From: DATJCV01 sp963707665
GTDB lineage: Bacteria; Pseudomonadota; Gammaproteobacteria; Burkholderiales; Burkholderiaceae_D
Reading direction: 5' to 3'
Length of the DNA: 64,000 nucleotides
NCBI GenBank assembly: GCA_963707665.1
Contig: CAVPQU010000005.1
Span: 264,759-328,758, forward strand
Part shown: positions 37,169 to 46,331 of the stretch, in pieces
Position numbering within the stretch: position 1 is the stretch's first letter
Layout: each line of letters begins with the position of its first letter
Translations under genes and position numbers: made by a program
Notes under the pieces: model-generated
The model's input: the letters and a program-made list of their open reading frames with translations, nothing else
What the model was told of the DNA's origin: nothing
Database searches by the model: none

Positions 37169-38182
37169 TTAGAACTTGTGGCGAACGCCCACGGTGAATG
37201 CGCGGGAATTCTCGCCAGCGGCTGGTGCCGAACCACCGCCCGATGCATCGCCAACAAAGTTCGTACCGGCAGAATCGTTGTTGATTTGGCCATACGACGT
37301 GTACAGGTTGGTACGTTTCGACAGAGCGTAGGTGTAACCCAGTGCAAACTGTTTGCCGCCGGCGTTGCCTGCGGCGGATTTGTCTTTCTTCTGGATGTAC
37401 GAAGCCAGGATGGTGCCGGCGCCGATCGGAGCCGAAACGCCGATCATCCAGTCACGGAAATCTGCGCCAGCGATATCCAGTTTTTCAGTTTCATACGCAG
37501 CGTGCAACTTGGCCACGCCGAAGTCATAGGTACCGCCCAGCAAGGTGGTTTTGTTCTTGTTGGTGTTGGTCGCATCAGCGATGTTTTCGTGCGCCAGAAT
37601 GACGGCAACCGGACCATTCGCGTAGCCGACCGACAGGCCGAGGTTGCGGCTGGCAGAATTGTCGCCTGGAACTTCACCCAGACCGTACAGAACGTTGGCC
37701 GAGAAGCCGCCCAGTGCTGGGGTGCTGTAGGTAATCGCATTGTTGGCGCGAACCGGGCCTGCACCCATCAGGTTGGTCGTTGCGCCGGTCAAGCCGGTGC
37801 CGAACGGATCGACGGAATCCAAAGCGATAAACAGAGGCGTGTATTGACGACCCAGGCCGACCGCGCCGAAGTTGCCCGACAGACCGACCCATGCTTGGCG
37901 ACCGAACAACGCGCCTTGACGGCCAGTACCGTCATCAAGGTTAAAGCCGCTTTCGATCTGGAAGTTGGCTTTCAGGCCGCCACCGAGGTCTTCGGTGCCC
38001 TTGAAACCCAAGCGATTGCCGGACTGCACACCGGTCGCCAGCTTGGTCACGGAGCCTTGAGCGCCGCCGCTTTCAAAAGTAACGCCAGCGTCAACCAGGC
38101 CGTACACGGTGACATTGGTTTGAGCAGATGCCAAACCTGCAAACGAGCCCAGAACGGCCAGCGCGAGTAACGATTTTTTCAT
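37169..38182 (-). CDS. Gram-negative porin 1
   Basis: A 337-residue outer-membrane porin of the betaproteobacterial OmpC-like family. The signal peptide is MKKSLLALAVLGSFAGLASA, the mature start is QTNVTVYGLVDAGV, and the protein ends in VGVRHKF with the C-terminal aromatic needed for outer-membrane assembly. The constriction-loop-like segment LGRQYTPLFIALDSVDPFG is present. It is the most diverged of the three porins in this window and is intact. It is monocistronic, with its own terminator. Confidence 0.94.
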   Translation of the reverse strand: MKKSLLALAVLGSFAGLASAQTNVTVYGLVDAGVTFESGGAQGSVTKLATGVQSGNRLGFKGTEDLGGGLKANFQIESGFNLDDGTGRQGALFGRQAWVGLSGNFGAVGLGRQYTPLFIALDSVDPFGTGLTGATTNLMGAGPVRANNAITYSTPALGGFSANVLYGLGEVPGDNSASRNLGLSVGYANGPVAVILAHENIADATNTNKNKTTLLGGTYDFGVAKLHAAYETEKLDIAGADFRDWMIGVSAPIGAGTILASYIQKKDKSAAGNAGGKQFALGYTYALSKRTNLYTSYGQINNDSAGTNFVGDASGGGSAPAAGENSRAFTVGVRHKF

Positions 38183-38445
38183 TGTGATAATCCTCGTGAG
38201 TTATCGGAATTGTGTGAATTCGCTTGTGACAAGATCCGTGGCGCTACCGGCCCTGCCCGAAACAGACTTCTTATCTAACGATGAAGAAGATGTTGAGTAT
38301 TACAACAGAGCATCCAATCAAAGACAAAAAAAATCTGCGGTTTGGGATCGAAGGACGGTGCTTTCGTCGCATATTTACAACAGGCAAAGCCGCGCTGCAT
38401 CGGTCTCGCCAGGCAAGAGCAGGGCGAAGTAAAGTGCCCGAGGAA

Positions 38446-38473
38446 TAAAAAACGGACCCGCAAGCGGGTCCGT
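38446..38473 (-). terminator. Terminator of porin 2 (minus strand)
   Basis: ACGGACCCGC and GCGGGTCCGT, separated by two bases, form a 10-bp stem with an A-run on the left, which is a T-run on the minus strand. It lies about 55 bp after the porin 2 stop. Confidence 0.88.
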
Positions 38474-38528
38474 CAAATCAATTAAAGCGATTTAGACGGC
38501 GGTGCAATTGCATCCGCCATCCAGTTGT

Positions 38529-39548
38529 TTAGAACAGATGGTTGACGCCAACCGAGAAGCCGGTTTGGGTTTTCGAGGTAGCGCGCGCGCCGAGTAGCGT
38601 GCGTTGTCGATGTCGGCATAGAAGTTGGTGCGCTTCGACAGCGCATAGGTTGCACCGACGATGAACAGCTTGCGCTTGGCGTCGTTAGAAGCTACGTAGT
38701 TCGAGGCAACAAGCGCAGCCGGGCCTTTGGTTTCATAGTAGCCAACCGAGATGGCGGCGGCTGGAGTGACGTACATGTGTCCGCCAACCCACCAGTCTTT
38801 GGCACGGGTTTCGGTAGCGCCCGAACCTATCTTGTTGTCCGCATAGCCAACCGCAACACGGAACGGACCGGTCATGTAGGCGCCGCCCACGGTCCAGTTC
38901 TTGAAGTCGTCATCAGCTGCGTTACGCTTGCCGCCCGTGTAGGCGCCGCCGACGGTGAAGCCGGCAACAGCGTAGTTGGCACCAACTGCGTAGGTGGAAC
39001 CGCTGCTGGTGCTGCCTGCAACCTCGCCCAGGGCGTATTCAGCCATCACACCCACACCACCAAATTTGCCGGTGTACTGAATATCGTTGTTGCAAACGTG
39101 TCAGGCCGCCTTGGCTTGCCATCGGAACGATGCCGGTATATTTATAGACGAACGGATCGTACAGGCCGATGGTTTTGAAGTTGACCGAGTATTGACGGCC
39201 CAGATCCAACGAACCCCATGCACCGCCCAAGCCGACCGAAGCGGTACGTTGGAACAGGCCGGCAGCGTCACCTGCACCGGTGCCGCTGTTCCAGCCCATT
39301 TCCAGGTTGAAGTGGGCATTCAAGCCGCCGCCCAGATCTTCCACGCCTTTGAAGCCAAGGCGGTTCTGGTTGTAAGTACCGCCCGAACTCATGCTCAACC
39401 TGCTGTCGGTGTCGGCGGCGCCTGGACCGAAATTGCTTTGATGACGCACGCCGGCATCGATCGTGCCGTAAATGGTGATGCTGGTTTGGGCAGAGGCGAC
39501 GCCGGCAATGGTGCCGAGGACTGCCAGTGCGAGGAGCGATTTTTTCAT
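38529..39548 (-). CDS. Gram-negative porin 2 (two frameshifts)
   Basis: An outer-membrane porin closely related to porin 3. The N-terminal part (MKKSLLALAVLGTIAGVASAQTSITIYG) runs from 39548 to about 39097. The frame then shifts by an extra base in TTGCAACAACGAT and continues as NDIQYTGKFGGVGVMAEYALGEVAG. A second shift near 38580 precedes the expected end TGFSVGVNHLF at 38529. Correcting both restores a ~338-residue porin with the C-terminal Phe. Either sequence errors or a decaying paralogue would explain this; errors fit the pattern elsewhere in the window. It is divergent from coq7. Confidence 0.88.
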
Positions 39549-39780
39549 TGAAGGTTCTCCAGGGGTTGTACTGATAAAATTTATGTGTTGCCTTCAGCAA
39601 GGTCACTAGTGATAACGTCCCTGCCGACACTTCCAAACCGGTGGATCAGGAAGTTAGCTTTCATTTCATCAAAGATCGTTGTCGAGGGCAAAGTTAATTG
39701 CGCTTCGAACATCGAGTTCGGTTGGAAAGTGTGGTGAGCAAGCAACAAGCTGGTGAGCTTGGTGACCACAATTAATATTT

Positions 39781-40407
39781 ATGCAAATAATGAATAAACT
39801 CATCATTAGCCTGGATCGGGCGCTACGGACGGTTTCCGGGGTCGGAGCGGCGACGCGTGCCAGTCCCGGTTTGCATGCGGCGGACAGCGTATTGGACGCG
39901 GCGCAGCAGCGGCATAGCGCGGGACTGATGCGCGTGAATCATGTTGGCGAGGTGTGTGCCCAGGCCTTGTATGAGGCGCAGGGGCGGTTTGCGCGTAGCC
40001 CCGCGTTGCGCCAGCAGTTCGCCGCGGCCGGGCGGGAAGAGGAAGATCATCTGGCCTGGACCGCCGAGCGCCTGCGCGAATTGCATTCGCGTCCCAGCTT
40101 GTTGAATCCGCTGTGGTATGCCGGCGCCTACGCGCTGGGGGCGCTGGCGGCCAAATTGGGCGATGCACGAAGCCTTGGCTTCGTGGTGGAAACTGAACGC
40201 CAGGTGGAGGCGCATTTGGCCAGCCATCTGCAGCAACTGCCGGAGCAGGACGCCAAATCGCGCGCCATCGTCGTGCAAATGGCGGCGGACGAGGTGGCGC
40301 ACGGTGAGGCGGCGCAGGCGCTGGGTGCGGCCGAGGCGCCATTGCCGGTCAGGCAGGGAATGCGGGCGATGGCGAAGGTGATGACGTCCGTTGCCTATTA
40401 TTTATAA
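39781..40407 (+). CDS. coq7: 2-polyprenyl-3-methyl-6-methoxy-1,4-benzoquinone monooxygenase
   Basis: Coq7 hydroxylates demethoxyubiquinone in ubiquinone synthesis with a di-iron centre. Ligand motifs are HSAGLMRVNHVGEVCAQALY, REEEDHLAW, ETERQVEAHL and ADEVAHGE. The 208-residue length fits the family. A second ATG three codons downstream (39790) is an alternative start. It lies between two porin genes, on the opposite strand to both. Confidence 0.95.
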   Translation: MQIMNKLIISLDRALRTVSGVGAATRASPGLHAADSVLDAAQQRHSAGLMRVNHVGEVCAQALYEAQGRFARSPALRQQFAAAGREEEDHLAWTAERLRELHSRPSLLNPLWYAGAYALGALAAKLGDARSLGFVVETERQVEAHLASHLQQLPEQDAKSRAIVVQMAADEVAHGEAAQALGAAEAPLPVRQGMRAMAKVMTSVAYYL

Positions 40408-40509
40408 ACTCGACGACAAACCAGGCTGCGACCATTTTTCGCAGGGCTGAACACAGCAGCCATGTTCACCTCCGCATCAATACCGGCGGTCTGGATGTCG
40501 ATAACCAAT

Positions 40510-40539
40510 AAAAAAACGGACCCATAAATGGGTCCGTTT
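40510..40539 (-). terminator. Terminator of porin 3 (minus strand)
   Basis: AAACGGACCCA, loop TAAA, TGGGTCCGTTT form an 11-bp stem preceded by an A-run that reads as seven T on the minus strand. The stem resembles that of the porin 2 terminator. Confidence 0.9.
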
Positions 40540-40599
40540 CGTTGCTTGAAGCTACTGACTCAGAGAGAGTGGCGGCATCAAGTCTGCTCTTCAGCCTGC

Positions 40600-41655
40600 T
40601 TAAAACAAGTGGTTGATACCCACTGAAACACCGGTCTGGTTTGGCTGGTTGGCTACGCTGTCGTAACGTGCGTTATCGATGTCAGCATAGAAATTGGTCC
40701 GTTTGGACAGCGCGTAAGTGGCGCCGACGATGAAGAGCTTGCGCTTGCCATCATTGTCCGTTGCCAAGGCATTGGTGCTAGAGAAGCCCTTGGTCTGGTA
40801 GTAACCCACGGTCAGCGCGGCAATCGGGGTGACGTTGTAGCTGCCGCCGAGCCACCAGTCTTTGGTGCGCTGTTCACCACCGATCACCAGATCTTGCTTG
40901 GCATCGGCATAGCCGAGCGCGACACGGAACGGACCGGTTGCATAGGCGCCCCCTACGGTCCAGTTTTTCAGACTTTGATTAAGCGCCGTATTCGTCGGAA
41001 CCGGGGTCACTCCAAACAGACCTGCACGTTTGCCCGTTGTGTACGCGCCACCAACGCTGAATGGACCGCCGCTGTAACTGAGGCCGATTGCTGCGGTTGA
41101 GTTGTTGCCGGTGCTGCCCGCGACTTCACCCAATGCGTATTCCGCTCGAGCCGTTACACCACCGAAAGTGCCGGTGTACTGGATGTCGTTGTCGAGGCGG
41201 ATCAGGCCGCCCTGGTTAACCAGGGGAATGATGCCGGTGTATTTGTAGTTGAACGGATCGTAGGCGCTGATTGTCCGGTAGTTGACCGAATATTGATGGC
41301 CCACATCCAGCGAACCCCAGGCGCCGCCAAGGCCAACCGCGGCGGTCCGGTTGAACAACCTGTTGCTGGCGTTATCCAGCGTGCCGGTGCCGGTGTTGAA
41401 GCCGGTTTCCAGGCTGAAGTGCGCATTCTGTCCACCACCCAGATCCTCTATGCCCTTGAAGCCGATGCGGTTGGAGTTGTAAGTGCCGTTCGAACCGATG
41501 CTCAGTTTGTTGCCACGAGTACCGTCAGGATTGGTGGCGTTGGTTTGATCTCGAATGCCGCCATCGAATGAACCGTAGATGGTAATGCTGGTTTGTGCTG
41601 CTGCGACACCTGCAAAGGTGCCGAGTACAGCCAGAGCGAGTAATGATTTCTTCAT
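40600..41655 (-). CDS. Gram-negative porin 3
   Basis: A 351-residue intact porin. Signal peptide MKKSLLALAVLGTFAGVAAA, mature start QTSITIYGSFDGGIRDQ, and end VGINHLF with terminal Phe. The loop-3 region LDVGHQYSVNYRTISAYDPFNYKYTG matches that of porin 2, so the two are recent paralogues. Its 5' region shares a short block with that of porin 2. The N-terminal glycine motif LGGGQNAHFSLETGFN is typical of the betaproteobacterial family. Confidence 0.95.
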   Translation of the reverse strand: MKKSLLALAVLGTFAGVAAAQTSITIYGSFDGGIRDQTNATNPDGTRGNKLSIGSNGTYNSNRIGFKGIEDLGGGQNAHFSLETGFNTGTGTLDNASNRLFNRTAAVGLGGAWGSLDVGHQYSVNYRTISAYDPFNYKYTGIIPLVNQGGLIRLDNDIQYTGTFGGVTARAEYALGEVAGSTGNNSTAAIGLSYSGGPFSVGGAYTTGKRAGLFGVTPVPTNTALNQSLKNWTVGGAYATGPFRVALGYADAKQDLVIGGEQRTKDWWLGGSYNVTPIAALTVGYYQTKGFSSTNALATDNDGKRKLFIVGATYALSKRTNFYADIDNARYDSVANQPNQTGVSVGINHLF

Positions 41656-42357
41656 TAAAAATTCTCCAAAAATGGTCGTGGCGGGAGTGTTCAGCAGGGC
41701 GCTGGTATTGAAGTGCGCCCTAACACCGCCAAACTGATGTGCCAGGAATGCGCAAGTCGCTGAAATACGTTTAATGCGTCGTCCAACAAGGGCGCATGGT
41801 CGGCAGTTGGAGCAGAACCGATTATTCGGGCTAAAAAACGGAAAATGCGGTTCTGGAAGTGCGGCCGGCTAAGTATTTAAGCAGCCTGGTAACCTTAATT
41901 TCACCAAAAAGCAGCGAGGGCGGCAAAGAAAATTGAGGTTTTCTCGTGATATTTTGGTTAAAACGTCGTTATTTAACAACAAAAACGTAATTTTATTGGT
42001 GACGCAGAAATGTTTTTAGTGTATGAAGAGAAATATTGGGGGTGGGCCTTGTGCGACGTAAGCGGTCGAAGATTTTTGGCACAAAAACGCCCGTATCATT
42101 CGAATGCACCGCTGCGCCGTAGGCGACGGCGCGGTTCCGGATATTAGGGTGGTAATGCGGCAGGGCGGGGCGGCGGGCTGCACGCGAAAATATCGATCAT
42201 GCGGCCCTTCGTCGTGCCCGGATAAGTGATCGCGACGGTTGAGGCGATTCGCAGCTTGGTGGGCGGCGGGTCGTGCTCGCCTGAAGCATCATGCGCAAGT
42301 GCGCTCCGGCAGCGCGCCGCAATGTTATGCATTTGCCGTCTCGCGATAATAGCAGTG
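41656..42357. other. AT-rich upstream region of porin 3, no gene recognised
   Basis: About 700 bases without a convincing gene. The stretch from roughly 41880 to 42060 is clearly more AT-rich than the surroundings, with several A/T runs. A block at 41889-41936 resembles the region upstream of porin 2. These features suggest a long regulatory region for porin 3, but no defined operator is identified. The part nearer 42100-42350 is GC-rich and featureless. Confidence 0.4.
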
Positions 42358-42418
42358 GGAGTATGTCTAAAAAGTCAAATAAAGTTAGTCGTTATTGCCT
42401 GTTGATACTAGGAGTATT
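42358..42418. repeat. Paired ATACTCC element, copy 7 (reverse orientation)
   Basis: GGAGTATG at 42358-42365 and GGAGTATT at 42411-42418, starts 53 bp apart. The interior is less conserved than in other copies. It lies about 105 bp downstream of the minus-strand osmC stop codon and therefore faces the same way as that gene. Confidence 0.82.
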
Positions 42419-42522
42419 GGAGGCGCGCAACCGCAAGTCAAGTCAAGGGATATCTGCGATCGCGCGGCAAGAGTGAAGTGGTGGCCGTGAGCACGGATGG
42501 CCCGCCGGCCGCGGTGATGATG

Positions 42523-42972
42523 CTAAGAAGGGGTGGCGTCGGCCTCCGCCAGATCATCCACAATCTCGAACGAGTGCGTGATTTCTGCGGTTTTCTCAAG
42601 CATGATCGATGCCGAGCAGTATTTGTCGTGCGACAGCTTGATGGCCCGTTCCACCAGGTTTTCCTTCAGATCGCGGCCGCGCACAGTGAAATGGAAGTGG
42701 ATTTTGGTGAAGACCTTCGGGTCGCTGTCGGCGCGTTCTGCTTGCAGCTTGACGTCGCAGCCGTGCACATTTTGCCGGCTCTTGCGCAGGATGATGACAA
42801 CGTCATACGCGGTGCAGCCACCGGCGCCGGCCAGCATGACTTCCATCGGTCGCGGCGCCAAGTTGCGGCCGCCACCCTCGAGCGCGCCATCCATCGCCAA
42901 GACATGGCCCGAGCCGGTTTCTGCCAAAAACGTCATGCCGGAGGGCCCGGTCCAGCGTACGGTGCATTTCAT
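42523..42972 (-). CDS. OsmC/Ohr family protein (YhfA-like)
   Basis: A 149-residue OsmC-fold protein. The two conserved redox cysteines are Cys53 in LAGAGGCTAYDVV and Cys119 in HDKYCSASIMLEK. Sequence style matches the YhfA branch rather than Ohr or OsmC proper; members reduce peroxides or have unknown roles. It is flanked downstream by a dispersed element and upstream by a ~580-bp gap. Confidence 0.9.
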   Translation of the reverse strand: MKCTVRWTGPSGMTFLAETGSGHVLAMDGALEGGGRNLAPRPMEVMLAGAGGCTAYDVVIILRKSRQNVHGCDVKLQAERADSDPKVFTKIHFHFTVRGRDLKENLVERAIKLSHDKYCSASIMLEKTAEITHSFEIVDDLAEADATPS

Positions 42973-43226
42973 TGCTATGCTCGCTCAAAGTGAATAAATG
43001 AATATTGTAATAGCTGCCATTAATGCGCGTGTGGCTGCCGCTGACGACATGCTCGTGGCGCAAGGCAAGGGCCATCTGTTGCGATGCGGCAGTCAGCATA
43101 TCGTGAAGTAATGTTCGTAATATGAAATAGTTTTGTAATGTCATGATTTCAAACAGGATTGCCGATTTTATTGGTTAGGTAAAAATTTCCATCAAGACAT
43201 AATGACGAAAAATTGGGATCATTACC

Positions 43227-43254
43227 TTGCGGCGCACAATAGGTTGGCTATAAT
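43227..43254 (+). promoter_or_regulatory. Candidate promoter of a small RNA
   Basis: A perfect -10 box TATAAT at 43249-43254 with a weak -35-like TTGCGG at 43227-43232, spaced 16 bp. It is followed about 80 bp later by a strong terminator and no reading frame with a good start. Confidence 0.45.
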
Positions 43255-43261
43255 GGAAATT

Positions 43262-43369
43262 CATGAATTGTGCGCGGAAGAACATCGCGCTGTCGTGTCC
43301 CCTGTCTCCTCCACCCTCCTCCTCAGGTGTGGACTTAAGCCCGAAGCCCTTGCGGCTCGGGCTTTTTTT
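43262..43369 (+). ncRNA. Candidate trans-acting small RNA with CCUCC motifs
   Basis: A promoter-like -10 box just upstream and a rho-independent terminator at the 3' end delimit a transcript of about 108 nt. No convincing coding frame is present. The middle contains a pyrimidine-rich stretch with CTCCTCC and CCTCCTCC, complementary to Shine-Dalgarno sequences, as in several proteobacterial small RNAs that block translation. The family is not one I can name. It could also be a leader fragment linked to rplM, but the terminator argues against that. Confidence 0.4.
43337..43369 (+). terminator. Rho-independent terminator upstream of rplM
   Basis: AAGCCCGAAGCC, loop CTTGC, GGCTCGGGCTT form a stem with one bulge, followed by a run of seven T. 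It forms the 3' end of the candidate small RNA. Confidence 0.88.
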
Positions 43370-43406
43370 AATCGGGTGCAAAATGGCAGGCACATGAGTG
43401 CCCAAT

Positions 43407-43436
43407 TTGACGGCGCATGCCGGTAAAGGCTATAAT
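43407..43436 (+). promoter_or_regulatory. Promoter of rplM-rpsI
   Basis: TTGACG at 43407-43412 and TATAAT at 43431-43436 with an 18-bp spacer, a near-consensus sigma-70 promoter. It lies about 120 bp upstream of the rplM start, leaving room for a leader. Confidence 0.75.
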
Positions 43437-43558
43437 CGCCGGCTTTCCGTTCGCTCAGGAAAGACAATAAGGCAGAGTCCGCTAGGCGCCGTGCGTTTAA
43501 CGTAATGGCGAATGAACGGAACCACCCATTTGAGCGATTCATTTATCAGGAAGTCATC

Positions 43559-43987
43559 ATGAAAACCTTTTCCGCTAAAGGCCACGAAGTCCAGCGCGAC
43601 TGGTTCGTGATTGACGCGACGGACAAAGTCCTCGGACGTGTTGCCAGCGAAGTGGCACTCCGATTGCGCGGCAAGCACAAACCAGAATTTACTCCGCACG
43701 TCGATACCGGCGATTTCATCGTCGTCGTCAATGCAGGCAAGCTGCGCGTGACCGGCACCAAGGCGACCGACAAAGTCTACTATCGCCACTCGAGCTATCC
43801 GGGCGGCATCTATGAAACCAATTTCCAGAAAATGCAGCAGCGTTTTCCGGGTCGCGCGCTGGAAAAAGCAGTCAAGGGCATGCTGCCCAAAGGGCCGCTC
43901 GGCTACGCGATGATCAAGAAGCTGAAGGTGTATGCGGAAGCTTCGCATCCGCACACCGCGCAGCAACCCAAAGCACTCGAACTCTAA
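43559..43987 (+). CDS. rplM: 50S ribosomal protein L13
   Basis: A 142-residue protein starting MKTFSAKGHEVQRDWFVIDATDKVLGRVAS, the standard L13 N-terminus, with KPEFTPHVDTGDFIVVVNA and KMLPKGPLGYAMIKKLKVY-like segments typical of the family. The ATG at 43559 has AGGAAG upstream. It is followed nine bases later by rpsI, the conserved L13-S9 pair. Confidence 0.98.
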   Translation: MKTFSAKGHEVQRDWFVIDATDKVLGRVASEVALRLRGKHKPEFTPHVDTGDFIVVVNAGKLRVTGTKATDKVYYRHSSYPGGIYETNFQKMQQRFPGRALEKAVKGMLPKGPLGYAMIKKLKVYAEASHPHTAQQPKALEL

Positions 43988-43996
43988 GGAACAGAC

Positions 43997-44389
43997 ATGA
44001 TCGGTAACTACAATTACGGAACCGGCCGTCGCAAGAGTGCAGTGGCGCGCGTGTTCATCAAATCTGGCTCGGGCCAGATCGTCGTCAACGGCAAGCCGGC
44101 GGCTGAGTATTTTTCGCGTGAAACCGGCCTGATGGTGATCCGCCAGCCGCTGGAACTGACCAACAATGTCGAGAGTTTCGACATCATGGTCAACGTCAAC
44201 GGCGGCGGCGAGTCCGGCCAGGCCGGCGCGGTGCGCCACGGCATCACCCGTGCGCTGATCGATTACGACGCCACGCTCAAACCGGAACTGTCGAAGGCCG
44301 GCTTCGTGACCCGCGATGCGCGTGAAGTCGAGCGTAAAAAAGTCGGTTTGCGCAAGGCACGTCGCGCCAAGCAGTTCTCCAAGCGCTAA
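43997..44389 (+). CDS. rpsI: 30S ribosomal protein S9
   Basis: A 130-residue protein starting MIGNYNYGTGRRKSAVARVFI and ending KARRAKQFSKR, the basic tail that reaches the P-site tRNA. It is co-transcribed with rplM and followed by a terminator. Length and motifs are complete. Confidence 0.98.
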   Translation: MIGNYNYGTGRRKSAVARVFIKSGSGQIVVNGKPAAEYFSRETGLMVIRQPLELTNNVESFDIMVNVNGGGESGQAGAVRHGITRALIDYDATLKPELSKAGFVTRDAREVERKKVGLRKARRAKQFSKR

Positions 44390-44412
44390 TCCGGATTTTC
44401 GGACCATCGAAG

Positions 44413-44440
44413 AACCGCCGGGCTCGCGCTCGGCGGTTTT
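44413..44440 (+). terminator. Rho-independent terminator after rpsI
   Basis: AACCGCCG and CGGCGGTT form an 8-bp stem around a ten-base loop, followed by six T. Confidence 0.88.
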
Positions 44441-44507
44441 TTGCTTTGTTTTTTGCCTTTTCTGCGGCTGTTAAAATCCAGATTTGCACGTGGTGCAGAG
44501 GAAAATC

Positions 44508-45563
44508 ATGATCAAGGTTGGCATCGTAGGCGGCACAGGCTATACGGGTGTCGAATTGCTGCGCCTGTTGGCGACCCATCCGCAAGCGGAAGTGATGGCG
44601 ATGACTTCGCGCAAGGAAGATGGCATGCCGGTCGCCGACATGTTTCCGTCCTTGCGCGGCCGCGTCAACCTGGCGTTTTCCAGTCCCGACAAGGCGCACC
44701 TCGCCGATTGCGACGTGGTGTTCTTCGCCACGCCGCACGGGGTGGCGATGGCGCAGGCGGCGGAATTGCTGGCAGCCGGCGTCAAGGTGATCGACCTGGC
44801 GGCCGATTTCCGCCTGCAGGACACGGCGGTTTTTGAAAAATGGTATGGCATGCCGCACTCTTGTCCCGATCTGCTGGAGGAGGCGGTGTACGGCTTGCCG
44901 GAAGTTAATCGCAGTGCGATCGCGGAAGCGCGGCTGATCGGCTTGCCGGGTTGCTATCCGACCTCGATGCAGCTCGGTTTTGCGCCGCTGCTGGCGCAGG
45001 GCAGGCCGCTGGTGCAGGAAGCCAGCCTGATCGCCGACTGCAAGTCGGGCGTGTCCGGCGCCGGGCGCAAGGCGGAAATCTGGACCCTGATGGCGGAGGC
45101 GTCGGACAACTTCAAGGCCTATGCCGTCAAGGGGCATCGCCACCAGCCGGAAACGGTGCAGGGCTTGCGCGCCATTGCCGGCAACGACCCGGCGCGCCAG
45201 ATCGGCCTGACCTTCGTGCCGCACCTGGTGCCGATGATCCGCGGCATCCATTCGACGCTGTACGCGACGATTCTGCCCGAGGCGCGCGATACCGACTTCC
45301 AGGCGCTGTACGAAAAGTACTATCGGGAGCAGGCCTTTGTCGACGTGATGCCGGCCGGCAGCCATCCGGAAACGCGGTCGGTGCGCGCCTCCAACATGCT
45401 GCGCATCGCGCTGCACCGGCCCGGCAACGGCGATCTGCTGGTGATCCTGGTGGTCGAGGACAATCTGGTCAAAGGCGCGGCGGGCCAAGGCGTGCAGTGC
45501 ATGAACATCATGTTCGGGCTGGCTGAAACCACTGGCTTGATGCACGTGCCAGTGTTGCCGTAA
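44508..45563 (+). CDS. argC: N-acetyl-gamma-glutamyl-phosphate reductase
   Basis: ArgC makes N-acetylglutamate semialdehyde in arginine synthesis. The NADP-binding start is MIKVGIVGGTGYTGVELLRLL, the catalytic cysteine is Cys149 in IGLPGCYPTSMQL, and the HRHQPE segment is present. The ATG at 44508 follows AGAGGA and starts the nucleotide-binding motif; an upstream frame extension of eight codons is unlikely. It is 351 residues, normal for the ~350-residue class. Confidence 0.97.
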   Translation: MIKVGIVGGTGYTGVELLRLLATHPQAEVMAMTSRKEDGMPVADMFPSLRGRVNLAFSSPDKAHLADCDVVFFATPHGVAMAQAAELLAAGVKVIDLAADFRLQDTAVFEKWYGMPHSCPDLLEEAVYGLPEVNRSAIAEARLIGLPGCYPTSMQLGFAPLLAQGRPLVQEASLIADCKSGVSGAGRKAEIWTLMAEASDNFKAYAVKGHRHQPETVQGLRAIAGNDPARQIGLTFVPHLVPMIRGIHSTLYATILPEARDTDFQALYEKYYREQAFVDVMPAGSHPETRSVRASNMLRIALHRPGNGDLLVILVVEDNLVKGAAGQGVQCMNIMFGLAETTGLMHVPVLP

Positions 45564-45598
45564 GTGGCGCGCGCCATGGTGCGCTATCGGAGGAGTAG

Positions 45599-46321
45599 AT
45601 GAAATATACCTTGCGCCGGCGGTCGGCCTCGGCGCCGCGCATGGCGATCAAGAGCCGGCTATCGTGGCCGCTGAAAGCGGTGGTGACGCTCCTGTTGCTG
45701 GCACTGGCGCTGGTGATTGCACTCTGGGCCTACCGGATGGGGCGCGACTTTTCCGGTTTTGATCCGGTGGAGGCCAAACAGCACATCGCGCAATTGACGC
45801 AGCAGGTCAAGCAGTTGCAGCTGGAGCGTGACCAATTGCACAGTAGCGTTGATGCCAGCGAGAGCAGGATTACGATCGAGCAGGCGGCGCAGCAGGAACT
45901 GGCGATCCAGATCAAGACGCTGGAAGCGGAAAATACCAAACTGAAAGAGGATTTGGCGTTTTTCGAGAGCATGCTGCCGACCGGCACCGGTACCCAGGAT
46001 GTGGCGATTTCACGGCTGGAAGGTGAGCTGGTGGCGCCCAATCGCCTGCACTATCGTCTGCTGGTGCGGCAGAAGGTGCGGCAGCAGGGGTTTCGCGGCA
46101 ACCTGCAACTGTCGCTGACCGTTGTGCAGCATGGCGCGACGACGGTGTTGCAGTTTCCGCAGGCGGATGCCGCGGATGCCGACAAATACCGGCTCGAATT
46201 CAAGTATTATCAACGAGTTGAGGGCGTATTAAGCGTGCCGGAGGGCGCCGTGATCAAGGCGATTTCGGCGCGCGTGCTGGAACAAGGCAAGCTGCGCGCC
46301 CAGCAGTCGACCACTCTGTAG
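45599..46321 (+). CDS. Single-pass membrane coiled-coil protein (DUF6776-like)
   Basis: A 240-residue protein with a basic N-terminus, one membrane helix at about residues 27-45 (VVTLLLLALALVIALWAY), a coiled coil at about residues 60-120 rich in Q, E and L, and a C-terminal periplasmic beta-like domain. I believe this matches a family of unknown function found next to bactofilin genes in betaproteobacteria, but the family name is from memory. Start has GGAGGAG-like purines. It precedes the bactofilin gene by ten bases and is likely co-transcribed and functionally linked. Confidence 0.8.
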   Translation: MKYTLRRRSASAPRMAIKSRLSWPLKAVVTLLLLALALVIALWAYRMGRDFSGFDPVEAKQHIAQLTQQVKQLQLERDQLHSSVDASESRITIEQAAQQELAIQIKTLEAENTKLKEDLAFFESMLPTGTGTQDVAISRLEGELVAPNRLHYRLLVRQKVRQQGFRGNLQLSLTVVQHGATTVLQFPQADAADADKYRLEFKYYQRVEGVLSVPEGAVIKAISARVLEQGKLRAQQSTTL

Positions 46322-46331
46322 GGGAAGCAAC

